From Echinococcus granulosus (lineage: Eukaryota; Platyhelminthes; Cestoda; Cyclophyllidea; Taeniidae): DNA of 64,000 nucleotides. The position numbers and the translations under genes were made by a program. Position 1 is the stretch's first letter. Each line of letters opens with the position of its first letter. The notes under the pieces are model-generated. The model was not told the origin of the DNA. It saw only the letters and a program-made list of their open reading frames with translations, and did no database searches. The DNA is taken from assembly GCF_000524195.1 (NCBI RefSeq), contig NW_020170389.1, positions 1,039,983 to 1,103,982 of the forward strand, in the 5' to 3' direction. This document shows, one piece after another, positions 12,501 through 23,000 of the stretch.

Positions 12501-15500
12501 TATCTGTAATATCGTAGGTATAAACAGCTCGTTTGTATGATAATTAAAAGAGACCACTTGTGTCGTAAATGAATTAAACTGTAAATGGTTTTGAGTGTGC
12601 CTTGCCAACCGATTTTGCAATAAAGATATTGTCAGCTATTTGAAAAAAATGTCGGTTTTACGGAGGTATCACCGAAATCTAAGATGCAAAAGCTAAAAAT
12701 GTTTTATTTTAGCGGGTGTAAAGTGCAGAACGGGGGTGAAAGGAGCTCCCTTCGTATCAGGCCGCCATGACAGCGCCTGCCTCGGGCAAAAACAAACACA
12801 CGCACCTGTAAGACCACCCAGAAGAGCCATTAAAAAAACCACGGGTTAAGGTGAATTCGACGCGGTTATCAGCCTCAAAATTGCAGTTATCTTACTAATC
12901 TTTTAGGCCACCATAGATAGCAAAAAATTAAAGTAGCTTTTATCTTAGAAAGCAGAATCGCCTGACTTCACTCTAGTTGCACCGACTTTATTCAATTAGA
13001 TCGAACGAAACAGCTTTCGCCTACTTGAACTGAAATAATGTTGATAGTGAAGGGACATTTCAATTACTAAGTCACTATACAACACCAATTTCTGTTCCTC
13101 CAAATAGCTTAAATATTTTGACGGATTTCTCGCAACCAACCAAGCTCATAATAAACCGCTGCGCATGACTTAAAATTAGCAACACAGTAAAAATGACAAA
13201 ATTGTTTTTTAGAGGCGAGTTAAAGAAGTATTTTTGCTACCAATTTGGCTTGTAGTCTGGGGACCGGCCCTTAAAATACCATACAAACTCGACAAATACT
13301 TCTGAGTAGAATGCTTAAACACAGCCACAACGATTAAACATCCGGCGTTAGAGATCTCCATGAGAAAAATTAAAGGGGTTTTTAACACCCAAGAGACCAA
13401 TAATTATTGATTCAGCTTAAGGTAAACAAAGGCGATCTTGAGAAAACAAATATTCGAGAGGCAATTTCACCCTGGATTTTGGCTCACTAGGTACCATGGC
13501 CAATGTAGGTACTATGCTCAATGAAATACCTAGAGGTTGCCATACAGAGATAATAGCTGCCATAAGGTCGTGTGTTTTGAACTTCTTCGCATCAATGCGT
13601 CATTACTTGTGGAATAGTGTTGAAGCAATTAAAAGTAACCACAACTTGGCCGAACATCAGTCAAATGAAACGATGCACTAAATACGCACTTATTTCAATT
13701 GAAGACTACAGATCATGGGCTCATGATTTCCAGCACGATGTCTCTGCGCCACAATGATTCATGCCTGTCATAATATATCCTTATATTTGTATCAACGCGC
13801 ATAAAATTTATGTAAATTTACACCATTTTTGGTAAAATGAATATTTTAACTGCTTAAATATGCTGACTCAAGAACTCAGAATTGGAATCACGAAAGCTGC
13901 TGCCAAGCAGCCTACCTTGGTGGAAGTAGGCCATTTGTGAAGCATGAACGGAAACATTTTTATGCAATAGGCATTCGCAATTCGTAATATCAGGTTTGTT
14001 GACGATGAACTTCGGACACAGTAATTCAGTTTTCCAATCTTCAATATGTTTGTTGTTTTATCTAATCAGAATAACCGTTTCAATTCTGAGTGATACAGGA
14101 GGAAGTTAGTGCTACCCTAATTAACGTTAGCACACCAGTTAACAAAAGGAGGTTCATCAATAAAAAAATGTCAGAATCAGCTTGACAGATAATCAGAAAT
14201 TATTCATATACTGACAGGGTGGTCGCTATTCGGGCTTCCGACATTTCAATCCACTAAAAGTCGTTGCGACAACGTCACTCAGATACCTACTCACGTGCAA
14301 TAAGACGAGTGCAATGGGTCTCTACTCAAGCAATGTTCGTTAGTAGTTGTATTGAATGGGTTAGCCTAAGGTCACTCGGATACTATAGCAACAAAAAACA
14401 ATGCCTTATTTGGGGTCATTTATATTTCACTGGCATAGGATAGTGCCTATAATAAAGTCCCTAAAATGCTCTACTGGAAATATCGTTAAAGTAGTAGCAT
14501 AAATGACGACTCATCCGATTAATAGGCGTTGTGCTTGGATTGTTTTGGGTGTAACTTGGTGATATGGCCCGCAATTATAAAAGCACCTGTCAAACTGCGA
14601 ATCCGAAAAATATTTACGGACTCCTGGAGTCCGGTAATAATTCTAGAGCACTCATATCAAATTTATTCATCGTGGATTGCACATATCCCGAAGGTATACC
14701 CTTCGTATCCCGTTTGGAAGATCACTAATATCCTCACTGACAGCAAAATAATAGGTTCGTACTAGTATAACTTACCACACCTTTTTGCTGAGTCAGAATT
14801 GAAGTTGAATGGGATTTGTCGTGTTCTACAGACTGTCAAGCCCGCATCTTTAACTTTGATCAGCATAAACACAACACACATACTAACAATATTTCGGCTA
14901 TCGTGAACTTCATTTATCTGAAGGTCGAGGAAACCGTTATTCCCAATACCTTTACACCTAAAATGGACGCCGTTTGTGCTGAAAACATCAACACGTTGAC
15001 ATATGTACATGTGGTCCATAACACAAAGGCTAGTGTATTACTTGAACAAGGCGTGATTCTTGTCTCAGTTGAATGGACTGCTGCCTGGTCAAATGAAGTT
15101 CTGGAACGGTTTTGAAATAGTGATCTGCAGGAATGATTCACGACCTCAGCCTACAATTTCAAGTCACCGAAGAATTTTTTCGTCAAGGGCACCTCATCAT
15201 TAACCCCAGTAGTTGCGGTCAAATGAAAACGATTTTTGCCTTCATGTGGGGAGGTCCTCGTTAGAGAGGAGAGAGCAACATGGTCTGCAGGGAGGTCTTT
15301 GAAACGCGTGGGGGTTAAACTGCGCAAAACGCAATAAAACTGACCCAAATGACCGCACATGACCCAGCCTCTATTGCTGTCTTCAGCATCACGCAGAGGC
15401 ACACTTCCCTGAGGTGTTGCAACCTTGTGTAGGCAATAGTTATTGCAGGTGTGGGAGGGGAGGTTAAGCTCATCCCAAAAGACCCAATTACCTGATGACG

Positions 15501-17623
15501 ATAATGACTTCAAGGTCGCATGACTCACTACGTGTTTTAGCCAACCCCCTTGTTGCACTCTTCAAGACTCGAGATAATTCATGAAAAGATGATGAAGACG
15601 GCAATTAATTGCTTTAAGATGGCTTAAGCTCCTTCTCCCCAGCCATTTACGTAAACTGTACATACATTAGACGGTTCAGCAGTAGGTCAGTTTAACGGAT
15701 GCCCTAAACGTTGAGTAGCAGCTGTCTCTGAGCCTCCAGAAGGGCAGTCCGTGCCGATACAGTTTTGCAGACAATCGGCATAGTGGATGGCATACTAACG
15801 TTCCGCATTTCAACACACGTAGAAGCATCGAGGGGGGCTGTTAACATCATTTTAACGCCTTTTCGAATGTCAGAGTGCAAAACCTTATTTCAAAGTGTGG
15901 TGATTTGCACGACGATCCCAGCTGTTTTTTCCTAATCAACTAATTAACTCTGAACAGACTCTTTCCAAAGTCGTATTTCAAGCGATGGATCGGATTGTTA
16001 AGGAACCAAAAGAGGTAAGATGTGAACTTCAGGTGACCAAATTAGCCAAGGCAATGGTACATTACCGAAATCTATATTATGCATTACCAAAACATAACGG
16101 AAAAACGAACGAACGGCAAATCAGGGCTGAGTGGAAAACGAAAATAGCCGAGTCAAGATTATGCTTCTATCAAGTTTGCTAAAAAAGGCCATCAGTTGGA
16201 AATTTCTTCATTAGCTAAGGGTCTAATTATGACCTTTGAAATTACTTTTGAATGTAGCTTTGAATAGTAAAATAGAACATCGGTGTCGGGACTATTAGAT
16301 CAGCATCATGACTAAAGGAAACAAAATATGCTCATCACAGCCGGTAATCTAAAAAACGCCCCACTGCAATGTCCAGTAACAAAGACCTGTTTATTTAACA
16401 TTATGCAGATTGGTAAACTATCGCCTGATACGTGGGTAAATTGCACTATGCCCAAAGGCAAAATGTGCTAAATCCATCAAAGCACTATATAAGTCGTCTA
16501 ACTGTATCGGTTAAATGGTGTATAATTGATGACTCGCCTGTATAAATGTAGGCCTCAAGGACAATATTTTTTTGCAAGTTGCCGTGATTTATAAGCCGAA
16601 ATGGCATGACCACCCACGCTGTTTGGCGGCACGAAATGGGAGGACTTGCCCCAAATTTTCATGGTCAATCTCTTATTCCTTAACTTGACATGCCTCCAAC
16701 ACAAAGTTACTTGAGAGTAGACTTTTCCAAACGATAAATAAGAGCCCAAGTGTGAGGAGAGGAAAAATATGACTTATCCGCTTCGTCACTGTTACTTCCA
16801 AGATGTGGCATGTTAAGGACTCTTATTGGAAAATACTTCTGGTATTGACATGCGGGACAGGGAGGGCACGCTAAACAGTAGAAACAGACTAAGGGATTTA
16901 TAATCTATCCACAGCAAAATCAGCCTACTTTCCAGCGCGGTACTTAATTTGATTGCAGTATTACCCAACACTCGCCATTTTGCTGCAATTTCGTCGTCGG
17001 CTTGCCGATGAAACTCACGAGAACGGCTGTTCGCTGACTTCACATACACAGAAGACCAAAAGATTGTTTATAGGCTATGGATTATTGCATTTAGCGTCAA
17101 CTTCAAAAGGTTTTGTGAATTCGCTGACATTGTTTAATGATGCATGCATAAAGAATTAGCGGAAAAGCTTGGTATAGGCGAGAGACTCCAAAATTTCCAG
17201 TAAATTTTCATTTCTGATAAGATTAAACCCGCGTATCTTATCTAATTCACAAGATTAAGATTATAACTAGAAAATGGATACCAACTCTACGAATCAACCG
17301 CCTTTCCTACGAGTCACTGACACTTTAATGCATGTTAAAAATGCTAATTACATTCTTTCCGTGTCGAGTGGAAGATTTCTAGGAAGATCCTTTAGGTCCT
17401 TGCTGGAACATCTGACAGTCTTTGCGAAACAGCGACATTCCGTTGGACAGGCGGAGATCTCAAGCCCTTCTCCTACTAAAGAGGATTGAAATCCAGCGAA
17501 ATTTGACTCTCGCCGCTGTTTCATCGACTGCGGGTGATAGGGATACCAACTCCGTAGGGGCTCACTCGAGCAGGTGAGCTTACCCGCAATGAACAGAAGG
17601 GACAAAAGGAGGGAGAGGAGCAT
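489..17623 (-). CDS. slit: Slit-like guidance protein gene, 5' part (left end outside window)
   Basis: Partial minus-strand gene for a secreted leucine-rich-repeat protein. Slit proteins are extracellular ligands of Robo receptors that steer axons and migrating cells. Coding exons recognised: 17352-17623, 10699-10770, 10171-10242, 6532-6603, 5652-5723, 4506-4681, 3880-4042, 2919-2990, 2051-2122 and 489-560. Reading order is signal peptide, LRRNT cap, four LRRs, LRRCT cap, second LRRNT cap, then three more LRRs before the window ends. Tandem blocks that each carry N- and C-terminal cysteine caps are the hallmark of Slit, which has four blocks followed by EGF and laminin-G domains; those later parts are not visible here. 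Every LRR exon is exactly 72 nt and begins and ends in the same phase, so the chain reads through without a break. One or two LRR exons per block may have been missed in the large introns. Another multi-block LRR protein is possible but less likely. Confidence 0.75.
561..2050 (-). other. slit intron
   Basis: AT-rich intron between two 72-nt LRR exons. The only compositional anomaly is a GC-richer patch at about 690-770, open in more than one frame and not LRR-like. I see no other coding signal. Confidence 0.5.
2051..2122 (-). CDS. slit: Slit-like LRR exon (block 2)
   Basis: A 72-nt exon, acceptor CTTCAATAG and donor GTAATT. It encodes [18 protein letters not shown] followed by LTIL. Confidence 0.8.
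2500..2591 (+). CDS. Candidate plus-strand terminal exon nested in a slit intron
   Basis: A polypyrimidine acceptor (CTGTTCCTTTTCAG) is followed by a short GC-richer open frame entered after two nucleotides. It ends [14 protein letters not shown] and a TAA at 2589, with AATAAA at 2621, about 30 nt downstream. The composition is protein-like (charged, Pro and Ser rich) and unlike the surrounding intron. I recognise no family and found no convincing upstream partner exon, so it may be a chance assembly of signals or the end of a gene nested antisense to slit. Confidence 0.3.
2621..2626 (+). terminator. AATAAA polyadenylation signal downstream of the 2500-2591 open frame
   Basis: Canonical hexamer on the plus strand 30 nt after the TAA of the candidate terminal exon. 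It is meaningful only if that exon is real; AATAAA is common by chance in DNA this AT-rich. Confidence 0.25.
2919..2990 (-). CDS. slit: Slit-like LRR exon (block 2)
   Basis: A 72-nt exon, acceptor CTCTTTAG and donor GTAAGT. It encodes [18 protein letters not shown] followed by LRKL, a typical LRR in the same phase as the others. Confidence 0.8.
2991..3879 (-). other. slit intron, no internal feature seen
   Basis: AT-rich intron separating the second LRRNT exon from the next LRR exon. I looked for a further 72-nt LRR exon on the minus strand and found none. Confidence 0.5.
3880..4042 (-). CDS. slit: Slit-like second LRRNT cap exon
   Basis: A 163-nt exon, acceptor CTTCTTCAG at 4043 and donor GTAAGT. 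It encodes a short linker and then an LRRNT cap with C-x3-C-x-C-x7-C spacing ([15 protein letters not shown]) followed by [16 protein letters not shown] second N-cap directly after a C-cap is what identifies the multi-block Slit architecture. The acceptor was chosen because it is the one keeping phase with the LRRCT exon. Confidence 0.8.
4506..4681 (-). CDS. slit: Slit-like LRRCT cap exon, block 1
   Basis: A 176-nt exon, acceptor AATTTTTAG and donor GTAAGT. It starts [16 protein letters not shown], the canonical opening of an LRRCT domain, and carries the later cysteine pair (AICDRD and LLYCP). It ends in phase 1, matching the two-nucleotide start of the next exon. This cap closes the first LRR block. 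Confidence 0.85.
4682..5651 (-). other. slit intron, no internal feature seen
   Basis: Intron between the last LRR of block 1 and the LRRCT exon. Minus-strand frames open around 5002-5278 overlap each other and lack LRR spacing, so I treat them as chance. Confidence 0.5.
5652..5723 (-). CDS. slit: Slit-like LRR exon (block 1, last LRR before LRRCT)
   Basis: A 72-nt exon, acceptor CGTTTTAG and donor GTAAGT. It encodes [15 protein letters not shown] followed by LQWL. It is followed in order by the LRRCT exon, so it is the last full repeat of block 1. Confidence 0.8.
5724..6531 (-). other. slit intron, no internal feature seen
   Basis: AT-rich intron between two LRR exons. Nothing beyond the splice signals is recognisable. 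Confidence 0.5.
6532..6603 (-). CDS. slit: Slit-like LRR exon (block 1, repeat 3)
   Basis: A 72-nt exon, acceptor AATTTCAG and donor GTACGT. It encodes [18 protein letters not shown] followed by LRVL, a clear LRR of the typical extracellular class with the conserved Asn, Phe and Leu positions. Confidence 0.8.
6604..10170 (-). other. Large slit intron with a GC-richer patch
   Basis: A 3.6-kb intron. Most is plain AT-rich DNA. About 7380-7850 is GC-richer, contains several CACA/TGTG and TGCACA runs, and is open on both strands without resemblance to any family I know. An undetected LRR exon could lie here, because the block has four repeats where Slit blocks usually have five or six. Confidence 0.45.
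10171..10242 (-). CDS. slit: Slit-like LRR exon (block 1, repeat 2)
   Basis: A 72-nt exon, acceptor ACATTTCAG and donor GTAAGT. It encodes a textbook LRR with [15 protein letters not shown] followed by LQYL. The phase is identical to the neighbouring LRR exons. Confidence 0.8.
10699..10770 (-). CDS. slit: Slit-like LRR exon (block 1, repeat 1)
   Basis: A 72-nt exon between a TTCTTCAG acceptor and a GTGAGT donor. It encodes a 24-residue LRR ([18 protein letters not shown] at its end). The asparagine normally found in LxxLxxNxI is replaced by alanine (SHASI), so this is a degenerate repeat, as expected next to the LRRNT cap. Confidence 0.65.
10771..17351 (-). other. First large slit intron
   Basis: A 6.6-kb intron between the signal-peptide/LRRNT exon and the first LRR exon. 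I found no 72-nt LRR exon in it. A 135-codon minus-strand frame at 15151-15558 and overlapping frames at 14762-15141 stand out slightly in composition but have no recognisable family. Confidence 0.45.
17352..17623 (-). CDS. slit: Slit-like exon 1: signal peptide and first LRRNT cap
   Basis: The ATG at 17623 opens with a leucine-rich hydrophobic run ([14 protein letters not shown]), a signal peptide. The exon ends with an LRRNT cap in which cysteines are spaced C-x3-C-x-C-x6-C ([14 protein letters not shown]), followed by the usual DLPRNLP stretch. The donor is GTAATT, leaving phase 2, which fits the 72-nt LRR exons downstream. A GTAAGC donor directly after the signal-peptide codons, with a TTTAG acceptor near 17478, would remove about 35 residues and keep frame; I cannot tell which form is used. 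Confidence 0.7.
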
Positions 17624-19999
17624 TGTGCCGATTGATTAGACTTATTGCGAGATCAATTTGGTGTTTCTACTAATAGTCAGTTGATTTCCTTTTCACATGA
17701 GTGAGCCCCGAGGTCCCATGATAAACTGATCGTGGTTCTGGGTCCGTAAGTTTGCTTATATGTAAACGTGCTTGAATAGACGGCCCTTGTGTCTGCAACA
17801 CGGGTGGTAAAATGACGCCGGCGACAGGCAGTGGAACCGTATTAGTGTTTTGTGCGCGCAAATGCACAGTTGTGCATTCGCGCTCCTGTCCAAGTCTCGC
17901 ATTGGCTGAAGGTGAGGCTAGCCATGTGGTGATTGGCTCCGCTGTCTGCCATTTCAAGCCTGAGTGCGTCGAGAAAAAATGCATTACTCGCCTGGGTGGT
18001 CTCTAACACCCAGTCGACCATCCAGACCTCCGTACCGGATACTTTCCCTTATCAAGAGGCCTGCTGGGGTGGGCTCGGAGGGAGGCTAATTCAGGATGCC
18101 TTAGAGCTGAGCCGCTAGTAGCGTAGCCTACGTCAGTGTCATTCTACTTCCTTGTAGTGACTGCCCCATGCAGTGGCAACCTTGGGGACGAAGGATCGAA
18201 GATTTCTTACTGGAATGGAAACACTTATCCACTTTAGTCCACGGGCTAAGAAAACCAAATTTTGCTGTCTCGAGACCTTCTCATCTTAAAAATTGAGTCT
18301 TAAAACATTGGCATATTTTGTTTTCCGCAAAGCGATTTTAAAATCTATCAAGACACTAGGCATGTCGATAAATCAAGGATCCCAATTTATTTATTCTACA
18401 AATTTAAACAGATCTCAACAGTAAACCTTAATTAATATGACAACAAATTAAATAGTTGTTAGAAGCAATCAGGAAACGGTAACTCAGGCTCATTGACACA
18501 CTTTGATTTTGTGATAAGGTAACATAAATTTAGATTTCAAATGCCTTGTAATGACAGTCTCTGATAAACTCAACCAGTAATCTTACAAGACATATTTTTA
18601 CACTGAAAGACTTAAAACGCCAACTGATGTGCTTACTTCATCCAAAGTGCGGAAATTGACATTTACGCCAGACAAGTACTAGTGAGATAATATGCTACAC
18701 ATTTGGAACAGTATGTGAATCCTCATTCAGCCAAAGAAATATTCATCGTGGTCATCTTTCCCACCTTCAAATCTTACACTGATTTGTATTAGCTACGGTA
18801 CATGTCTGAATACAATACCACAAGTAGCTGTTTAAAATGTTTTTCAATGTAAGATCCAGTTGACCACTTCATGTTATTCACTATTTACTCAGTCCTTTTT
18901 TTCAAACCTAGTAAGCCTATTGGAGAGAACGGTGAATTCGTAGGTGCAAAACGATACGGTTCTGATATTCTAGGGAGAATTGGTATTTTTACAAATGTTC
19001 GATTGACATAAATCCCCCATCAAAGTAAATGATGATAGAATAGAGGAATCCGAAACGGCACAAAAAAATCCATAAACAGAATGACTTGAGGGATTTTAAC
19101 AGTCTAAAGTGCCTCGAGTATTTTTGCCGAGGGCAGTCTAGTTAAAAAAAGTGTACTTTTCATTTATTAACACCATTAGGAAGTTCTCTAGTTGAAGAAG
19201 TGAATGAATTTATCGATTACGAGCGGTTGGATTTGGGAGACCTATTGTGTCGGATGACTGATTGCTTGGCTACAAAAACCGATCAATTACTTGAAAGGTT
19301 CATTCACGTTCCCCCTCGGATCACAACTGATCAGTTATTCACAAGAAACAACCTAACGACAAATCCGAGTTTAGCCATTGAAGTTCAGGGGACTTCAGTC
19401 CTGTGTATTGTTACGGCACGAACAAGTAAACGAGCATCTCAGAGTTCCTTTCGAACGAGTGGTATAATTGATTTGTTTGACCAAACTTAGAACAAAGGCA
19501 GTAATTATTCGTTTCGATAGTGACAAAAATTTCTACAGTGCGATCTGACGCAATGAACTCGGGGAGTAAGAAGAAAACTTTGTACTTAGAAGCTAGATCA
19601 TGCACCCCTTTATGCAAACGCATTCATGAGACGCGTGTAAATACCAGTGGAGTGCTGTGATAAGCATAACAATGACAGCAAAAATGGTGCCTCAAAATAA
19701 GGCATTTCCAACAAATCTAGACTCGCTCTAGTCAAAAGCAATCAGTTATCACACAAATATACCAATCAGTGCAATGATTAAAAAATAGCATTAAAACTAC
19801 GCCTCTTATATTGAGACCGGGTGGGGTCCATTCATATTCCCAATGACGTTAATAGACAAATTCAGGTGTTGCTACTTATTACGTTTAAGTAGCGCGCGAA
19901 AAGTGCAGCGAAGAAAACGAGGTGAAAAGCAAACTTAATCATATTCAATATTGACATAAAAATACAGTAAAATACCACTTCAGATTTTCTCAAAATCGA
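17624..19999. other. Intergenic region upstream of slit and downstream of FANCJ
   Basis: 2.4 kb between the slit start and the FANCJ stop. It should hold the slit promoter, although no clear core promoter is visible. The part at 17800-18190 is conspicuously GC-rich for this window and includes an imperfect 28-nt palindrome at 17856-17883. The remainder is AT-rich with no gene I can support. Confidence 0.45.
17856..17883. repeat. Imperfect 28-nt palindrome
   Basis: Two 13-nt arms (GCGCAAATGCACA and TGTGCATTCGCGC) flank GT and pair with one mismatch. It sits in the GC-rich block about 230 nt upstream of the slit ATG. It could be a protein-binding site or part of an old repeat; the sequence alone does not decide. 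Confidence 0.5.
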
Positions 20000-20084
20000 T
20001 CAGGTTTCCACAACCTTTGTCATCCGTTTAACGAACTCGCTCAAATCCACCAGCAAATCCGACCATCTCTCGTGAGCCACGAAT
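20000..20084 (-). CDS. BRIP1: FANCJ terminal exon
   Basis: Acceptor CTGTTACAG. Encodes [20 protein letters not shown], which corresponds to the helix just after the helicase core in vertebrate FANCJ, and ends at TGA (20000-20002). The stop so soon after the core makes this a C-terminally short FANCJ. Confidence 0.8.
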
Positions 20085-23000
20085 CTGTAACAGACAAAAT
20101 CGTCCAATATGGCATACAGGGGGTTTCGATTAAAATCCAGCTGAAGCAAGATATTTACCGGTTCCGCAGCCACCGAGAGATGCCGGAGAGGTAGCGCTGG
20201 GGCTGTTCAACGAAGCGCGCCTCAGCAAGAATAATGGCTCCCCAATCGCCCCGATGACGAATGCACCGGCCTAGGGCCTGATTGAGTGCCCTGTAAGCCT
20301 GCGCCTCGTACCACTCCGAGCCGGAGAGAACAGGTGACGGGACGCCAGAGGTATCCTGCTTAGTGGGCCCGGCGACAGAATTAGCTGCCTTGATTTGCTT
20401 GAATGTTAAAACACCGCGGCCTTGATTCATCTAGTGTTTGTAAAAATGCTTCACTTAAATTATCGATGTTACTTTAACCAAACATGGGGAACCAAACTAT
20501 AATAAGCAAATATTCCAGTATTGGATTCGAAGTAAATCTTGGCGATGGATAACATGTATGCGCATCTATGAAATCAATTCAGTTGCTGTCAATACTTCGA
20601 TCCTGTATTTCATTACAAATCTCCAAACACCAAACCACCATGCATTTCGTGGAAGCTACTGCAATTCAAGGATGTTTTTCCACTGTAGCAAAAACTCACC
20701 AGAGCGTTTCTTAGTGGTGTTAGTGGGTTGGTACTGACTGTGGAGAGCTTGTTGAAGGCAAGATTCGCCTTCAGGGACATTATGTCACTCTTCTGACATC
20801 CACCAGGGGTCTCATTAGTAGTGCGTTTCTGCTTAAGAAAAAAGTGACCTATTTGCATGTGAAAAACCTCGACTTTCGTCCAGAACTCATCACGTAGAGA
20901 GGATCGTTTAAATGTCGGAAGAATATAGACTATGTTATGCAACTCTGATCGATACAGTAGCACTTTTGTCCCTGTACTATGCAAGAAAATAAACTTAAAA
21001 TGAATGTGCAGCACAGTCCATTCAGTTGTACCGAACTACACACAAGAGGAGGCCTGAGAGACGATGGGGGATTCGTCTGACTGGAGATCTTGTCCAGTGA
21101 AGGGATTGATGCACAGAGGGTGTCATTGAAAGCCCTTTTCTGTTCAATCTAAAAGGCGAGTACAATCCAAATTAGGTTTTAAACGAGGTAGGATCAAGCA
21201 AATATTGTTCCGTCAACTACAAGATACCCCATTTTCTTACCGCTCCATGATGCCTGCTTTAATGGTTCTCAAGATTTTGTAATACGAAGGTGGATCAAGC
21301 CTAAGTTCTGGTTCTCACTTGTTTTAAAGACCTTTCAAAACCATAAATTTTTAGACAAGAATCAATGCAGAGCAGACAGTTCGGGGCGGCAAAGGATGCG
21401 ATAAGTTAGCACACATTACGACGATTGTCTGGAAAAGTCCGTTCCACAATTCAAAAAACAATATGCACAAGAGATCCGATATAACACCAAGACGGAACTG
21501 TGAGTAACCGTAGCGAAAATAAATGCGTCAACTTCAAGCCACAACCAAGTTTCAAAATTATGCCAACAAATTCCCATTATCTGAAAAAAATAAGCAAAAT
21601 AAAGCTAGTTAGGTGGATTCTATTGCATGAATTAAATGGTCGCCGGAAGAGAAGTTGCCATGCAGCTTACCCCGTTCATTATTGTTGCGGCATAGAGACG
21701 AGTTACACCGATGTGTTATGAAAAAAGATCCCTTTTACAATTATTTTCAGCGGCCGAAATTCGACATTGTGATACTTGATGAGATCTGATCAGTAGGTCA
21801 CGGGGAGCAGTCACCTAGTGCGGTCAATCAAGCTTAACAAGGCAAGAAGATTATGCTTAAGTATTTGGCAGTTCAGTACTCAATCAAAAGCATATCAATT
21901 GAACAAATAACACCACCTGAAATACAGATAAGTTTAACTTTGAAACAACGAATAGACCTTGCGACAGCTTCTTATAAGGAAAAGAATTCACGAGGACACT
22001 TCAAGCAGGCCGCGAAAAACGCCTTTTTCGATTTCATCACCTCCCATCCACCTTTCAAATTTATCCATCGACTGGTAATATTAACCGATTACCATTAATA
22101 TGGTAATAAAAATAGCATGGGTACGTGTTCCTATTTATGGAACCACCCTAATGTGGTTCCACTATACAAACTACATCTCCAAACCAAAAGACAGCAAACC
22201 TGTGGGTCCTTAACAGCCGGAAAGGGTATTCCAACGGCAACCACGAGTCGGGCGTAGTCGTCAGCGAAGTCCAATCCCTCGCTGATTTTGCCACGACATA
22301 CGGCCAGAGCAAGGGCGCCGGTCGTCCCACCCGGAGGCGAGCTGCGCATCGAGTCGACGGTGTCGTGAAACTTTGCCACCCAGTCGTCGAATTTCTCTGA
22401 AGATCGAGGCTCCCTAAACACGTACTTTACTTTCTCCAGCTTATCCAACAGTCCAGTCAACTGCGAATGGGTGCAAAAGACGTATTTTTTAAATATTTTA
22501 CGGGACATAACTGAGTAGGTCCCATTGCCTAAGAGGGCTTAAATAGGAGAATGAGATAAATGAAAAAGTGGTCGCAACATGAGGCGTCAAATAACGGGGA
22601 TTCTCCCACGATTTCCATGAATTGATTGTGATGCAAACGTATGGGCGCAATTGCCCACATTATAAATGAGCACTTATTCTGATGGAGCGTAGACCAAGTA
22701 CAATAGTGCTTATATACCAGAACGTAACAAGAATATAAGTTACGCTTTGCCTTTCATAAGTTGCTGTTTGAGCCTATTTCTGCTTTAAATCGCAGGCTGA
22801 TATGATGATACAGCTCTCCTATCGTAGTACTCTACTGTGACAAGGAGATTTAGAAATGTCAAGTGGATACATTTAAAATATTGAGTTAAAAAAATGACAA
22901 AAAACAATACACCAGCATAGGTGTGCGTGTTTTCAATCAATTGATGAATTAAAATGACTACGTAAAGATGGCACTACTCAAGAAATTGTCTATCATTGAT

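Noticed and set aside
1860..16500. TATATAAGTCGT occurring near 1861, 11188 and 16487
   Set aside because: The flanks do not match, and a 12-mer recurring three times in 64 kb of AT-rich DNA is not unusual.
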